Shown here: positions 7,929 through 15,940 of the stretch, piece after piece
Position numbering within the stretch: the first letter of the stretch is position 1
Layout: each line of letters begins with the position of its first letter
Source of the DNA: a bacterium
GTDB taxonomy: Bacteria > Vulcanimicrobiota > Xenobia > Xenobiales > JADMJV01
Length of the DNA stretch: 61,914 bases
Direction of reading: 5' to 3'
Assembly (NCBI GenBank): GCA_018266105.1
Contig: JAFEBA010000097.1
Span: 1 to 61,914, forward strand
The notes under the pieces: model-generated
Database searches by the model: none
Told to the model about the DNA's origin: nothing
Seen by the model: only the letters and a program-made list of their open reading frames with translations
Translations under genes and position numbers: made by a program

Positions 7929-10361
7929 GTGAGTAATACTGACAGAACGCCCAACCTGCTGTTGGCGGTCGGAACGCTGGTGATCGCCGGCGTGGGGGCT
8001 GCCCTGGCTTGGTGGTGCTTGAATTTGGGCGCCTTCATCGTCCCTCTGTTGCTGCTGGGCATCCTGGGTATGGTCGTCCACCTGATGACCATGGAAGATC
8101 TTTCCCACACGGGCTTCCTCAATCTGGCCTTTTACCTGGCCGTCATGGCCGCGCTGGCTCCGGACAGCAATCTCCCCTTGAAACCGTCCGAAGCTGCCCC
8201 TCTGGCAGCCGCCGGGCGCTGGGGCCTGGGCGCCTGCGTCTTAGTGCTGGGTATGCTGCCCCGCCTGCTGCGCGGTGGCCTGGCTGAATCCATTGCCTAC
8301 ATGGGCGCCAACTCGGTCCGCTGGTTGGCGGTTGGCGGTGCCATGGTGGGTGTGCACATGGTTTTGGAAAAGGGCCCGGTTCCGCTCATCGCTGAAGGCA
8401 TCGCGGGGGTTGTGGTTTACGCTCTGGTCGACGCCATCGTGGTCAATAAATTGATGGATGGAGCGGAGGAGTCGGATCAGCGCAACTGGACCGCGCTCCT
8501 ATCCAAAAGCCGCTTCAGCATGGCTTTCCAGGTTTTACTGGGCGTGCTGGCGGCTGGATTCGCCGGTGGCCTGAGCCCCACCACCTTCGCTTCCCAGTGG
8601 TTACCGCTGGCGGTGGCCGGCGTTACGGCCGTGCCCATGGTCGGCTTCGTGAAATACGCCCTCAAGCACACCGTCCTGGAAGAAGAAATGCAGGACGTGG
8701 AAGAGCTCAGTCTCAAAATCCGCGGCACCGAATTTGAGACCAAGAAGCTGCGGGACGAAAAAGAGAACCTGACGGAAGACGTCAAGAAGAAAAACGAAGA
8801 GCTGAACATCATCTACGACCTGGCGCGCTCGCTGGGCGCCTCCACCAATCTTTCAGAAACCACCGCCCTGGTGCAGTCGATGATTCGTCGCCTGCGCATC
8901 CCCTATCAGTCTTGCGTGATCTTCCTCTCCAAGCCCGGCGGTGGACTGGATCCCGCTCTGGCCGACACCCCTTACCAGGAAGTGTTGGGCATGTCGGGTC
9001 TCCTGCAACTGCAGGAACCTTTCATTCTCCAGGTGCTGCGGGATCCGCGCCCTTACATGAACAACGAAGTGAGCCCAACCACCTCCGAACAGCGCATCTT
9101 CAAGGATGAACGCTCGTTGCTGGTGGTGCCGCTCATGGTCAGCAAAGAGAATGTGGGCATCATCTACCTGGGTTCGGTCAACGCCCGCACTCACAAGGAA
9201 GAGCATCTGGAGAAACTGAAGATGTTGGCCGCCTTTGCCGCGCCCTCCATCAAAACGGCCCTTCTCTTCGAACACAAAGAGAAGGAGATGCAGTCCGAGC
9301 GCGACATCCGCCTGGCCGTGGAAGCCAAAAACCACCAGCTCAACGGTCTGCAGCAACTGGGCGCCGCCATCGGAGCCTCGCTCAAGATCGATAACACCTT
9401 CCGGGTTGTGGCTGAGAACATTAAACAGATGATTCCCACCGGCCAGAGCGTAATTTTGTTCGGCGTGAGCAACGCTGACCCCCACGTCCTGAAGGCCGAG
9501 TTGATCAACAGCCCCTACTCCGACTACGTGCGCAGTCTGGCAGTGCGTAATGACGAGGGAATTCTGGGCAAGGCCACCGAGCTCAACCGCACTCTCCTGA
9601 TTCAGGATACGGAGCAGTATGAACTGCAGAACCTGATCAACAACGAACGCTCGGTCATCGTGGCACCCTTACGCGCCGAAGAAGAGATTCTGGGACTGCT
9701 CTATGTGGGCGGCGCCAAAGAGCGCGCCTTTACTGAAGAACATCGCAGTCTGGTGGAGACCGTTTCCTACCAGGCCTCTATCGCTGTGAAGAACGCGCTG
9801 CTCTATGAGCAGACTCAGCAGATGGCTTTCACCGACGGTCTGACCGGTCTCTACCTGCACCGCTTCTTCCAGGTGCGTCTGGTCGAAGAAATCGCCTGGG
9901 CTGACCGCTACAAGAAGAGCATCTGCCTGGTCATGGTGGACGCCGACAAGTTCAAACAGTTCAACGACACTCTGGGCCACCCGGCCGGCGACGCCCTACT
10001 TCAGGAGATCGCCTCGCTTCTCAAGGACAAAGTTCGCACCACCGACATCGTCTGTCGCTACGGCGGCGACGAGTTCGCTCTGATTCTTAAGGATACACCC
10101 AAGGACGAAGCCATTCGCACCTGCGAACGCATCCGCGAAACCTTCCAACTGCGCTTCGCTGCTGCGGTCGTGCAGGTCACATCCTCGATCGGTCTGGCCT
10201 GTTACCCGACCGATGCACTGAACAAGAAAGACCTGGCCAAGGCCGCGGACGATGCGCTTTACGTGTCCAAGCGCGAAGGCCGCAATCGCGTCACAGCCGC
10301 CCCCACTCTGGAAGAAAAGAAGCTGCTGCCGGAGATCGTCCAGGAAACCCTGCCCCGCTAG
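7929..10361 (+). CDS. Membrane GAF-GAF-GGDEF diguanylate cyclase
   Basis: This is an 810-aa sensor likely to make cyclic di-GMP. Residues 1-250 hold about eight hydrophobic segments, followed by a charged coiled coil (about 255-295). Two GAF-like modules (about 300-450 and 480-630) come next, then a GGDEF domain (640-795). The active site RYGGDEF is intact (GGDEF 712-716). An RTTD at 703-706 sits at the position of the inhibitory I-site, so product inhibition is expected. The start is GTG 7929. The stop overlaps the convergent PrsW-like gene by four bases. The PilZ protein at 23.7 kb is a possible c-di-GMP receptor. Confidence 0.9.
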   Translation: MSNTDRTPNLLLAVGTLVIAGVGAALAWWCLNLGAFIVPLLLLGILGMVVHLMTMEDLSHTGFLNLAFYLAVMAALAPDSNLPLKPSEAAPLAAAGRWGLGACVLVLGMLPRLLRGGLAESIAYMGANSVRWLAVGGAMVGVHMVLEKGPVPLIAEGIAGVVVYALVDAIVVNKLMDGAEESDQRNWTALLSKSRFSMAFQVLLGVLAAGFAGGLSPTTFASQWLPLAVAGVTAVPMVGFVKYALKHTVLEEEMQDVEELSLKIRGTEFETKKLRDEKENLTEDVKKKNEELNIIYDLARSLGASTNLSETTALVQSMIRRLRIPYQSCVIFLSKPGGGLDPALADTPYQEVLGMSGLLQLQEPFILQVLRDPRPYMNNEVSPTTSEQRIFKDERSLLVVPLMVSKENVGIIYLGSVNARTHKEEHLEKLKMLAAFAAPSIKTALLFEHKEKEMQSERDIRLAVEAKNHQLNGLQQLGAAIGASLKIDNTFRVVAENIKQMIPTGQSVILFGVSNADPHVLKAELINSPYSDYVRSLAVRNDEGILGKATELNRTLLIQDTEQYELQNLINNERSVIVAPLRAEEEILGLLYVGGAKERAFTEEHRSLVETVSYQASIAVKNALLYEQTQQMAFTDGLTGLYLHRFFQVRLVEEIAWADRYKKSICLVMVDADKFKQFNDTLGHPAGDALLQEIASLLKDKVRTTDIVCRYGGDEFALILKDTPKDEAIRTCERIRETFQLRFAAAVVQVTSSIGLACYPTDALNKKDLAKAADDALYVSKREGRNRVTAAPTLEEKKLLPEIVQETLPR

Positions 10362-11194
10362 ATCAGGCTCCTTTGACAGTGGGGACAGGTTCGGGTCTCC
10401 TGACAGCTTTTTAAGCAGGCCAGGCATAGAGTCTGAGCTTCCCATTGCTGTTGGCCACACTGAGGACAGTATTCGTACTCGCTACGCCCCAGACCATGGC
10501 AGGCTCTGCACTCACGCACCAGCTGACTGCTGGCCCGGCGCCTGGAGCTGGTAAAGTATGATTCCTGAAGGCGCTGTCTGAAGATCAAAGCCAGCCCGCC
10601 AAAAACAAGCAGAGCAGCCATCGGCCATCCTTGAGTCAGGCACCAGTCATAGAGGCCGTGAAAAATCGAGGCCCAGGCCAGAGCCTCCAGCACCGTACCC
10701 CAGCCCGCTTGCTTTTGCTTGCGCAATCCCAGGGCGAAGCCCCAGATACCGGACATCGCCACGTGCACAAAAGTCGCGGAAAGCGAGCGGCTGATCAGCA
10801 CACTGGCATCCTCAAAGTTCATTACGTAGTGGAAATTCTCGGCCGTGGCAAAACCCAGAGCGGCGGCGCTGGCACAGCTCAGCCCGTCCCAGGTCTCTCG
10901 GAAATCTCGCCGCGGCCAGGCCGCCAGCAGAACCGCCAGCATTTTGCAGCTCTCTTCCAGGGCTCCCACCACCACACAGAAATAGGCCAGCGAACCCAGG
11001 GGATGATCCGGCATGGTCGGGTCCGCCACATATTGGTGAAAAAGACGCACGCCCAGGACGGAGCAGGCTCCCGCCCCAAAGGTCAGGAGCAATCGGCGCC
11101 AGATGGTGGGCTGTGGAGACCGGGTCTCGACAAAACTGAGCCAGAAAATCCCTGGAATCCAGCTCCAGACCAGTGCTTGAGTCAGGAGACTCAC
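10358..11194 (-). CDS. PrsW-like intramembrane metalloprotease with C-terminal zinc ribbons
   Basis: The polytopic protein carries the PrsW signatures: an EExxK-type motif (LEESCKM), an ENF motif (TAENFHYV), a membrane histidine in TFVHVAMSG, and HGLYD. In characterised relatives these residues form a metalloprotease site used for site-1 cleavage of anti-sigma factors or in CAAX-protease-like roles. The C-terminal 55 residues hold two CxxC pairs of zinc-ribbon type (CRACHG with CPQCG; CLAC with CPHC), an unusual addition. The start is set at GTG 11194, which overlaps the upstream TGA as GTGA (278 aa). A GTG 81 bases further upstream is also open. It shares an operon with the RDD/zinc-ribbon gene. 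Confidence 0.82.
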   Translation of the reverse strand: MSLLTQALVWSWIPGIFWLSFVETRSPQPTIWRRLLLTFGAGACSVLGVRLFHQYVADPTMPDHPLGSLAYFCVVVGALEESCKMLAVLLAAWPRRDFRETWDGLSCASAAALGFATAENFHYVMNFEDASVLISRSLSATFVHVAMSGIWGFALGLRKQKQAGWGTVLEALAWASIFHGLYDWCLTQGWPMAALLVFGGLALIFRQRLQESYFTSSRRRASSQLVRECRACHGLGRSEYEYCPQCGQQQWEAQTLCLACLKSCQETRTCPHCQRSLI

Positions 11195-11679
11195 GACGGA
11201 ACCCAATAAAGCCGGGTTGAACCTCGACTCCAGGGTAAACAAAAGGCGGCCAGGCAGGCGGCCGCATGGCGCCACCCCAGGCTTTCCCCTTGCCGGCCCA
11301 GGCGCTTCAAGGAAAAGACCTGCTGGCCGGGGGTGGCCGAGTCAGCCGCCTCCCAAATGCAGACCCAAAGCGGTAACCCGGGTAGAAAGTAGAGCACCGG
11401 GATCTGGTTGAAAAAGCAAGAGGCCAGCAATGGAAAGGCAATCAGGTCGAAAAGAAGAGCGCCCAGACGGCGGCCCCAGGGGGCGGGCCTTAGCTCCAGA
11501 GGTCGGCTGAGGCCCGGCCGCTGCACCAGCGATTGACGACAGTGGCCGCAGAAGCGCTCGCCGGGGGATACCTCGCCCTGACAGGCGGGGCACTCCAGTT
11601 TGCGCAAAAGGGCTCCGTCTAGACGGCAACGACTGGCCCCCGGCGCAACCCGCACACCGCAAGAGGGGCAATAAGGCAA
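11191..11679 (-). CDS. Zinc-ribbon and RDD-domain membrane protein
   Basis: The N-terminus holds two zinc-ribbon motifs (CPSCG paired with CRLDG, which lacks one cysteine, then CPAC with CGHC). These are followed by an RDD-type membrane domain: PWGRRLGALLFDLIAFPLL with its conserved Arg and Asp, and SATPGQQVFSLKRL, the usual GATPGK-like turn. The 162 aa length is short for an RDD protein, with two or three membrane spans. The TTG start follows AGGA by seven bases. The stop is fused to the next gene by a GTGA overlap, suggesting that the RDD and PrsW-like proteins act together. Both carry zinc ribbons. Confidence 0.78.
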   Translation of the reverse strand: MPYCPSCGVRVAPGASRCRLDGALLRKLECPACQGEVSPGERFCGHCRQSLVQRPGLSRPLELRPAPWGRRLGALLFDLIAFPLLASCFFNQIPVLYFLPGLPLWVCIWEAADSATPGQQVFSLKRLGRQGESLGWRHAAACLAAFCLPWSRGSTRLYWVPS

Positions 11680-11682
11680 AAC

Positions 11683-12129
11683 TCAGTCCTGATCCCGCCG
11701 CTGAGCCAGCCAGAAGCCCCCGATGGCCATAAACAAAAACAGCAAAAGGGCGGCCCAAAGCGGAGTGGTGCTGGCGGTCGATACCGGTGCCGGCGCCAAG
11801 GGCTCCAGGGGACGGGTTTCACCGCTACTGGACGGATCGGTGTTATTCTGGTCCGAAAAAGCTCCACCCGAGGTTGGAACCGCCACCTGGGGCTGTCCAG
11901 GGTCGGTGGGCGACCCACTCGGGACACTCGTAGCGGCTGGAGTGGCCGAAGGGTGGGTGGGAACGACACCCGCAGCCGGTGTATGTCGAACATCCGGATC
12001 GGCAGCCGTGGGCAGCCGTGGAGCACCGTTGTCCGGCTCCACCACCGAGGCATCAGGTACAACCGCGGCCCAGGCCGGCGTCAGACTGAGCAGGCAGAAC
12101 AGCAGCCAGGCCAAACGACTTGCTTTCAT
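11683..12129 (-). CDS. Exported Pro/Thr/Ser-rich protein with C-terminal membrane anchor
   Basis: ATG 12129 follows a strong GGAGGAG site. A signal peptide (MKASRLAWLLFCLLSLTPAWA) precedes about 95 residues of low-complexity Pro/Thr/Ser/Ala sequence, then one transmembrane helix (LWAALLLFLFMAIGGFWLA) and a short charged tail (QRRDQD). The arrangement resembles a sortase-independent surface stalk or a membrane-tethered linker. No catalytic motif is visible. It sits between the secretion F gene (10 nt upstream) and the RDD gene, all in one direction. Confidence 0.78.
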   Translation of the reverse strand: MKASRLAWLLFCLLSLTPAWAAVVPDASVVEPDNGAPRLPTAADPDVRHTPAAGVVPTHPSATPAATSVPSGSPTDPGQPQVAVPTSGGAFSDQNNTDPSSSGETRPLEPLAPAPVSTASTTPLWAALLLFLFMAIGGFWLAQRRDQD

Positions 12130-12139
12130 CGCTCCTCCT

Positions 12140-13357
12140 TCAAAATTGTTGGACCAAACTGTAGACCGGCGTGAACACGGCCAGGAGGACAAATGCGACC
12201 ACCAGACCCATTCCAAAGATCATCACCGGCTCGATAATGGCAACCAGGTCCTGAAGTGCGGCTTCCACATCCATGTCATAAAAATCACCCATTTTGCGCA
12301 GCATACCGGCCAACTCGCCAGACTCCTCGCCGACTCGCACCATTTGAGTCAGCAGAGAAGGAAACTGACGGTAGTCCTCCATGGGTAGGGAAAGAGAAAC
12401 GCCCGTTTTCAAGTTCTGGGCGACGTCTTCCAGCAAGTCGGCCATCACCGCATTGTCCATGGCGTATGCCGTCGTTTTGAGCGAATGCAGCAGAGGAATG
12501 CCCGAATCCAAAAGAGTCGATAGAGTTCGGCAGAATCGGGTCAAAGCCACTTTATGGTAGATCTTGCCAAAGACAGGCGCCTCCAGCAAGACCCAGCTCC
12601 ACTGGCGGCGACCCAAGGGCGTGCGCACATAGCTGCGCAAAGCAAAAGCCAGGACTGTGATACCCACAACCAGGGGCACCATGACCGAAGGATTGCGCAG
12701 GATGTGGGTGATGGTGATCAGTGCCCGCGTACTCCAGGGTAAGTTAATGTTGATCCCGCGGAACAATTCGATGAAAGTTGGAAAAACCACGTTGGTCAGG
12801 AGCATGGTGATGCCCACGCTGATGATGAAGACCAGCATTGGATAGGTGGTGGCCGAGCCGACCTTGCGGCGAAGCTCAAATTCGCGTTCCAGATAACCGG
12901 CCAGTCGGTCAAGAATCTCATCCATGGCTCCGGAAATCTCTCCGGCTCGCACCATACTGACGTAGACCGGACTGAAGACATGGCTCTGCTTCATCATAGC
13001 CCGCGACAAAGGCATGCCGTTCTTGACGTCTTTGTTGAGCTGCAGGACGGCTCGGGTGACCTTGGCATCCACCGCCTGTTCCCCCAGGGCTTCCAGGGAA
13101 CGTGTCAAGGGAACACCAGATTGCAAAAGTGTGGCCAGCTGCCGAGTAAAGACGGCCAGAGCGTAAACGGAAACCGACTGCAGGCGGTCCAAAACGGCCA
13201 GCATGGCACCGGCTCCGCGAGGCTTTTCCTTAATATGCGTGACGGTATAGCGAACCCGACGCAGGTCCTGAATGACCGTGTCGGTGTTCGGGGCGTCGAC
13301 CTCCCCTTGGACCACCCTACCTTTCGCATCTAAGGCTTCATAGAGAAACTTCGGTAT
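12140..13357 (-). CDS. Type II secretion / type IV pilus inner-membrane F-family protein (GspF/PilC), possibly AUA-initiated
   Basis: Two tandem T2SSF domains are present (about residues 60-185 and 265-390), each with the family pattern FTRQLATLLQSGVPL... and FCRTLSTLLDSGIPL..., a membrane segment after the first (YPMLVFIISVGITMLL) and a C-terminal one (VMIFGMGLVVAFVLLAVFTP). The family N-terminus normally reads MPxFxYxA-D-G---G. Here IPKFLYEALDAKGRVVQGE matches it exactly with ATA (13357-13355) in the methionine position, six bases after AGGAGG. That start gives 405 aa, the usual family length. The nearest upstream ATG adds about 28 Arg-rich residues with no ribosome site. No other secretion or pilus gene lies nearby. 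Confidence 0.88.
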   Translation of the reverse strand: MPKFLYEALDAKGRVVQGEVDAPNTDTVIQDLRRVRYTVTHIKEKPRGAGAMLAVLDRLQSVSVYALAVFTRQLATLLQSGVPLTRSLEALGEQAVDAKVTRAVLQLNKDVKNGMPLSRAMMKQSHVFSPVYVSMVRAGEISGAMDEILDRLAGYLEREFELRRKVGSATTYPMLVFIISVGITMLLTNVVFPTFIELFRGININLPWSTRALITITHILRNPSVMVPLVVGITVLAFALRSYVRTPLGRRQWSWVLLEAPVFGKIYHKVALTRFCRTLSTLLDSGIPLLHSLKTTAYAMDNAVMADLLEDVAQNLKTGVSLSLPMEDYRQFPSLLTQMVRVGEESGELAGMLRKMGDFYDMDVEAALQDLVAIIEPVMIFGMGLVVAFVLLAVFTPVYSLVQQF

Positions 13358-13457
13358 GGTGTCCTCCTCGCTCCGCCCACTCTTTTGAAACTTCCGTTCG
13401 CGAGCCCGTTTTCCCCCTCTTGGAGGCGCCTCAACAAGCATTGTAAAAGCAGAAATC

Positions 13458-14717
13458 ATGAGTATCAGTAACGCCGGCCTGTTCGCAGCCCTCAATCAAC
13501 GCATCCCGGGTGGGGTCAACAGTCCCTTCCGGGCTTTCCAGGCGGTAGGTGGGGTGCCGCCGGTGCTGGCCAGGGGTCAGGGTGCCCGCGTCTGGGACGT
13601 GGAAGGCAACCAGTATGTGGACTTCTGCTGCGCCTGGGGTCCACTGATGCTCGGTCATTCTCACCCCGTCTTGATTGAGGCAGGTCGTCAGGCCTTGGAA
13701 GAAGGAAGCGTATTCGGGGCCTCCACCCCCTGGGAACTCGAATTCGCCGAGGCCATCTCGGCCGCATATCCTTCCATGCAAAAACTACGGCTGGTCAACT
13801 CGGGCGCCGAGGCAGTGGCCTCGGCCCTGCGCGTGGCTCGAGGGGCCACCGGTCGAGCTCGCATCCTGAAGTTTGAAGGCTGCTATCACGGGCACGTGGA
13901 GTGTCTGGATTCGGTCGGCGTGGAAGCGGAGCAGATGGGCGGCCCCCTGGCCCTGGGCGCTTCACCCGGCAGCGCGGCCGAAACCGTCCTTGCAATCTTC
14001 AACGACCTGGACAGTCTGAACCAAAAGCTCGAGCAGCATCGTGGAGAAATCGCCGCCGTCATCATCGAACCCATCCCTGGAAGCATGGCAGTCACCCGAC
14101 CCCGGCCGGGTTTTCTGGAGGGTGTGCGCTCCCTCTGCGACGAGTTCGGGGTGCTGCTGATCTTTGACGAAGTGCTCAGTGGTTGCCGGGTGGCCCGCGG
14201 CGGGGCCCAGGAGTTGTTTCAGGTAAAACCCGACCTGACCTGTCTGGGAAAAGCCCTGGCGGGCGGAATGCCGGTGGGCGCTTACGGAGGTCGAGCCGAG
14301 CTCATGGACCTGGTGGCCCCGCTGGGAAAGGTCTATCAGGCCGGAACATTCTGCGGAAATCCGCTAACGGTGCGCTGTGGCACGGCCAATCTAGCCCTGC
14401 TGGCCCAACCCGGGGTCTATTCCAGGCTGGCCGAAGCCACCGACTTCCTGGTCGCCTCCCTGAAGGGTCTGCACCCCCAACTGCAGGTGGTGGCCTACCC
14501 CGGAATGTTCGGCCTCTACTTTGCTCCCCATGAAATCGAGAACCACCTGCATATGGAGCTGGTGGACCTGGACTTCTATGGTCGGTTCTATCACCGACTG
14601 CTGAAAGCCGGCTTCTATCTTCCGCCCTCCAGCCTGGATGCGGCCGGCTTGAGCACGGTCCACACTCGAGAAGACCTGGAACGATTTGTGCAGGCGGTGT
14701 CCGAAGGGTTGTCCTGA
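13458..14717 (+). CDS. hemL: Glutamate-1-semialdehyde 2,1-aminomutase
   Basis: This PLP-dependent enzyme makes 5-aminolevulinate for tetrapyrrole synthesis. The family N-terminus (RIPGGVNSPFRAF) is complete, VNSGAEAVASALR is the cofactor phosphate region, and Lys265 in CLGKALAGGMPVGA is the Schiff-base lysine. The length, 419 aa, is typical. It is transcribed divergently from the secretion F gene, with about 100 bp between their coding starts. The ribosome site is weak. The next small gene begins five bases after the stop. Confidence 0.93.
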   Translation: MSISNAGLFAALNQRIPGGVNSPFRAFQAVGGVPPVLARGQGARVWDVEGNQYVDFCCAWGPLMLGHSHPVLIEAGRQALEEGSVFGASTPWELEFAEAISAAYPSMQKLRLVNSGAEAVASALRVARGATGRARILKFEGCYHGHVECLDSVGVEAEQMGGPLALGASPGSAAETVLAIFNDLDSLNQKLEQHRGEIAAVIIEPIPGSMAVTRPRPGFLEGVRSLCDEFGVLLIFDEVLSGCRVARGGAQELFQVKPDLTCLGKALAGGMPVGAYGGRAELMDLVAPLGKVYQAGTFCGNPLTVRCGTANLALLAQPGVYSRLAEATDFLVASLKGLHPQLQVVAYPGMFGLYFAPHEIENHLHMELVDLDFYGRFYHRLLKAGFYLPPSSLDAAGLSTVHTREDLERFVQAVSEGLS

Positions 14718-14722
14718 GAGAG

Positions 14723-15049
14723 ATGGAAATCAGCCCCATGGGTTTTTTCGAAATGTTAGGTGACTCGCTCAAGGGAGCGGGCAAATCGATGCAAAAGGGC
14801 CGCGACGCGGCCATCCGTGGGTCTGAGAAGATGCTGCGCGTCTCACGTCTGAAGATGGACGTTCAGGAGATGCGTGAACAGAAAGACCAGAAGATGCGCG
14901 ACCTGGCGCATCGCGTCTATGAACTCTATGCTCAGAACAAACTGAACGACCCCGAACTGGTGGCCTTCTGTCAGGAGATCAAGACCCTGCAATGGCAGAT
15001 TGACGAGCGTTGGACGGAAATCAATCACCTCTCCAAAGCCGACGGATGA
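14723..15049 (+). CDS. Small helical coiled-coil protein
   Basis: The 108-residue protein has an amphipathic N-terminal stretch (GFFEMLGDSLKGAGKSMQKGRDAA) and a long charged helix (about 45-105). I do not recognise a family. The start could be ATG 14723 or ATG 14738. The stop overlaps rdgB in an ATGA, so it is probably co-translated with it and belongs to a hemL-orf-rdgB unit leading up to the origin. Confidence 0.68.
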   Translation: MEISPMGFFEMLGDSLKGAGKSMQKGRDAAIRGSEKMLRVSRLKMDVQEMREQKDQKMRDLAHRVYELYAQNKLNDPELVAFCQEIKTLQWQIDERWTEINHLSKADG

Positions 15050-15651
15050 GACTCCTGATCGCCACGGCCAATGCCCACAAGGTGGGAGAGATCCGAGAGA
15101 TCCTGGCGGGTTTCCCGGTCGAGCTTTGCGACTTGCGTGATTTTCCGGCGGTGGACGCACCCGATGAGACGGGCCTCACCTATGCCGAGAATGCCCTGTT
15201 GAAAGCGCGCTTCTACTCCCAACACACAGGGCTGGCTGCTCTTTCGGATGACTCCGGTCTGGAAGTGGATGCCCTGGACGGAGCTCCAGGGCTCTATTCT
15301 GCGCGCTTTGGCGGCCACGATATGCCGCATTCCCAGAAGATTCTGCGGGTGCTTGAGCTTCTGGACCAGCAGCCTGACCGGCCCCGCACGGCCCGCTTCC
15401 GCTGTTGCTGCGCGCTGGTCGATCCCGCCAGCGGTCAGGTCCTGACCGAGGAAGCCGTCTGCGAAGGCTCAATCGCCAGGAATCCTGACGGAGATGGGGG
15501 ATTCGGCTATGACCCCATCTTCCTGGTCGACGGTCACCGGACCATGGCCGAGCTGAGCTCGGCCGAAAAGCACGCCATCAGCCATCGTGGCAAGGCCTTG
15601 CGCGGACTGCTAGGTCAAATCTACCCCCACTTATCCACAACCTTGACCTGA
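15046..15651 (+). CDS. rdgB: XTP/dITP pyrophosphatase (RdgB/HAM1 family)
   Basis: This house-cleaning enzyme hydrolyses deaminated purine nucleoside triphosphates. The N-terminal IATANAHKVGEI is the substrate-binding loop (S/T-x-N-xx-K). LSDDSGLEVDALDGAPGLYSAR and GFGYDPIF are hallmark family motifs. The C-terminal SHRGKAL is also conserved. It has 201 aa, as expected. The start is fixed by the ATGA overlap with the preceding gene. Its last codons contain a perfect DnaA box (15631-15639), so the origin region begins inside the gene. Confidence 0.93.
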   Translation: MRLLIATANAHKVGEIREILAGFPVELCDLRDFPAVDAPDETGLTYAENALLKARFYSQHTGLAALSDDSGLEVDALDGAPGLYSARFGGHDMPHSQKILRVLELLDQQPDRPRTARFRCCCALVDPASGQVLTEEAVCEGSIARNPDGDGGFGYDPIFLVDGHRTMAELSSAEKHAISHRGKALRGLLGQIYPHLSTTLT

Positions 15652-15801
15652 TTGGCACCCGGGGGATAACCTGTGGATAACTCGCGTTCGCTGTCATGAT
15701 CCCTTTGAAACCTGGCCCGTACCTGTCAAGGGCAGAACGTACTTTTCCCTCGGGTACGCCTATGATGCCCTATTTACCGCCTGTGGAAAAGTTGTGGACA
15801 A
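15631..15801. other. Upstream half of putative oriC: cluster of DnaA boxes
   Basis: Four boxes are visible: TTATCCACA at 15631-15639 (perfect, + strand), TGTGGATAA at 15672-15680 (perfect, - strand), TGTGGAAAA at 15782-15790 and TGTGGACAA at 15793-15801 (each one mismatch, - strand). The rest of the 15652-15940 gap has no gene that I can support. Together with the boxes between dnaA and dnaN this suggests a bipartite origin with dnaA in the middle. Confidence 0.75.
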
Positions 15802-15940
15802 TGTGAATTTCTATTCGGTGGGTTTTCGGTAGGAGTCGCTTCCCAAACATCCGAAGCCGAGTCCACAAATCGCAGAAAACAGGCGATTAAGTGTTCGCCA
15901 CCACAGATAAACAGGCGAAAGATCAGGAACCAAGGACTCG

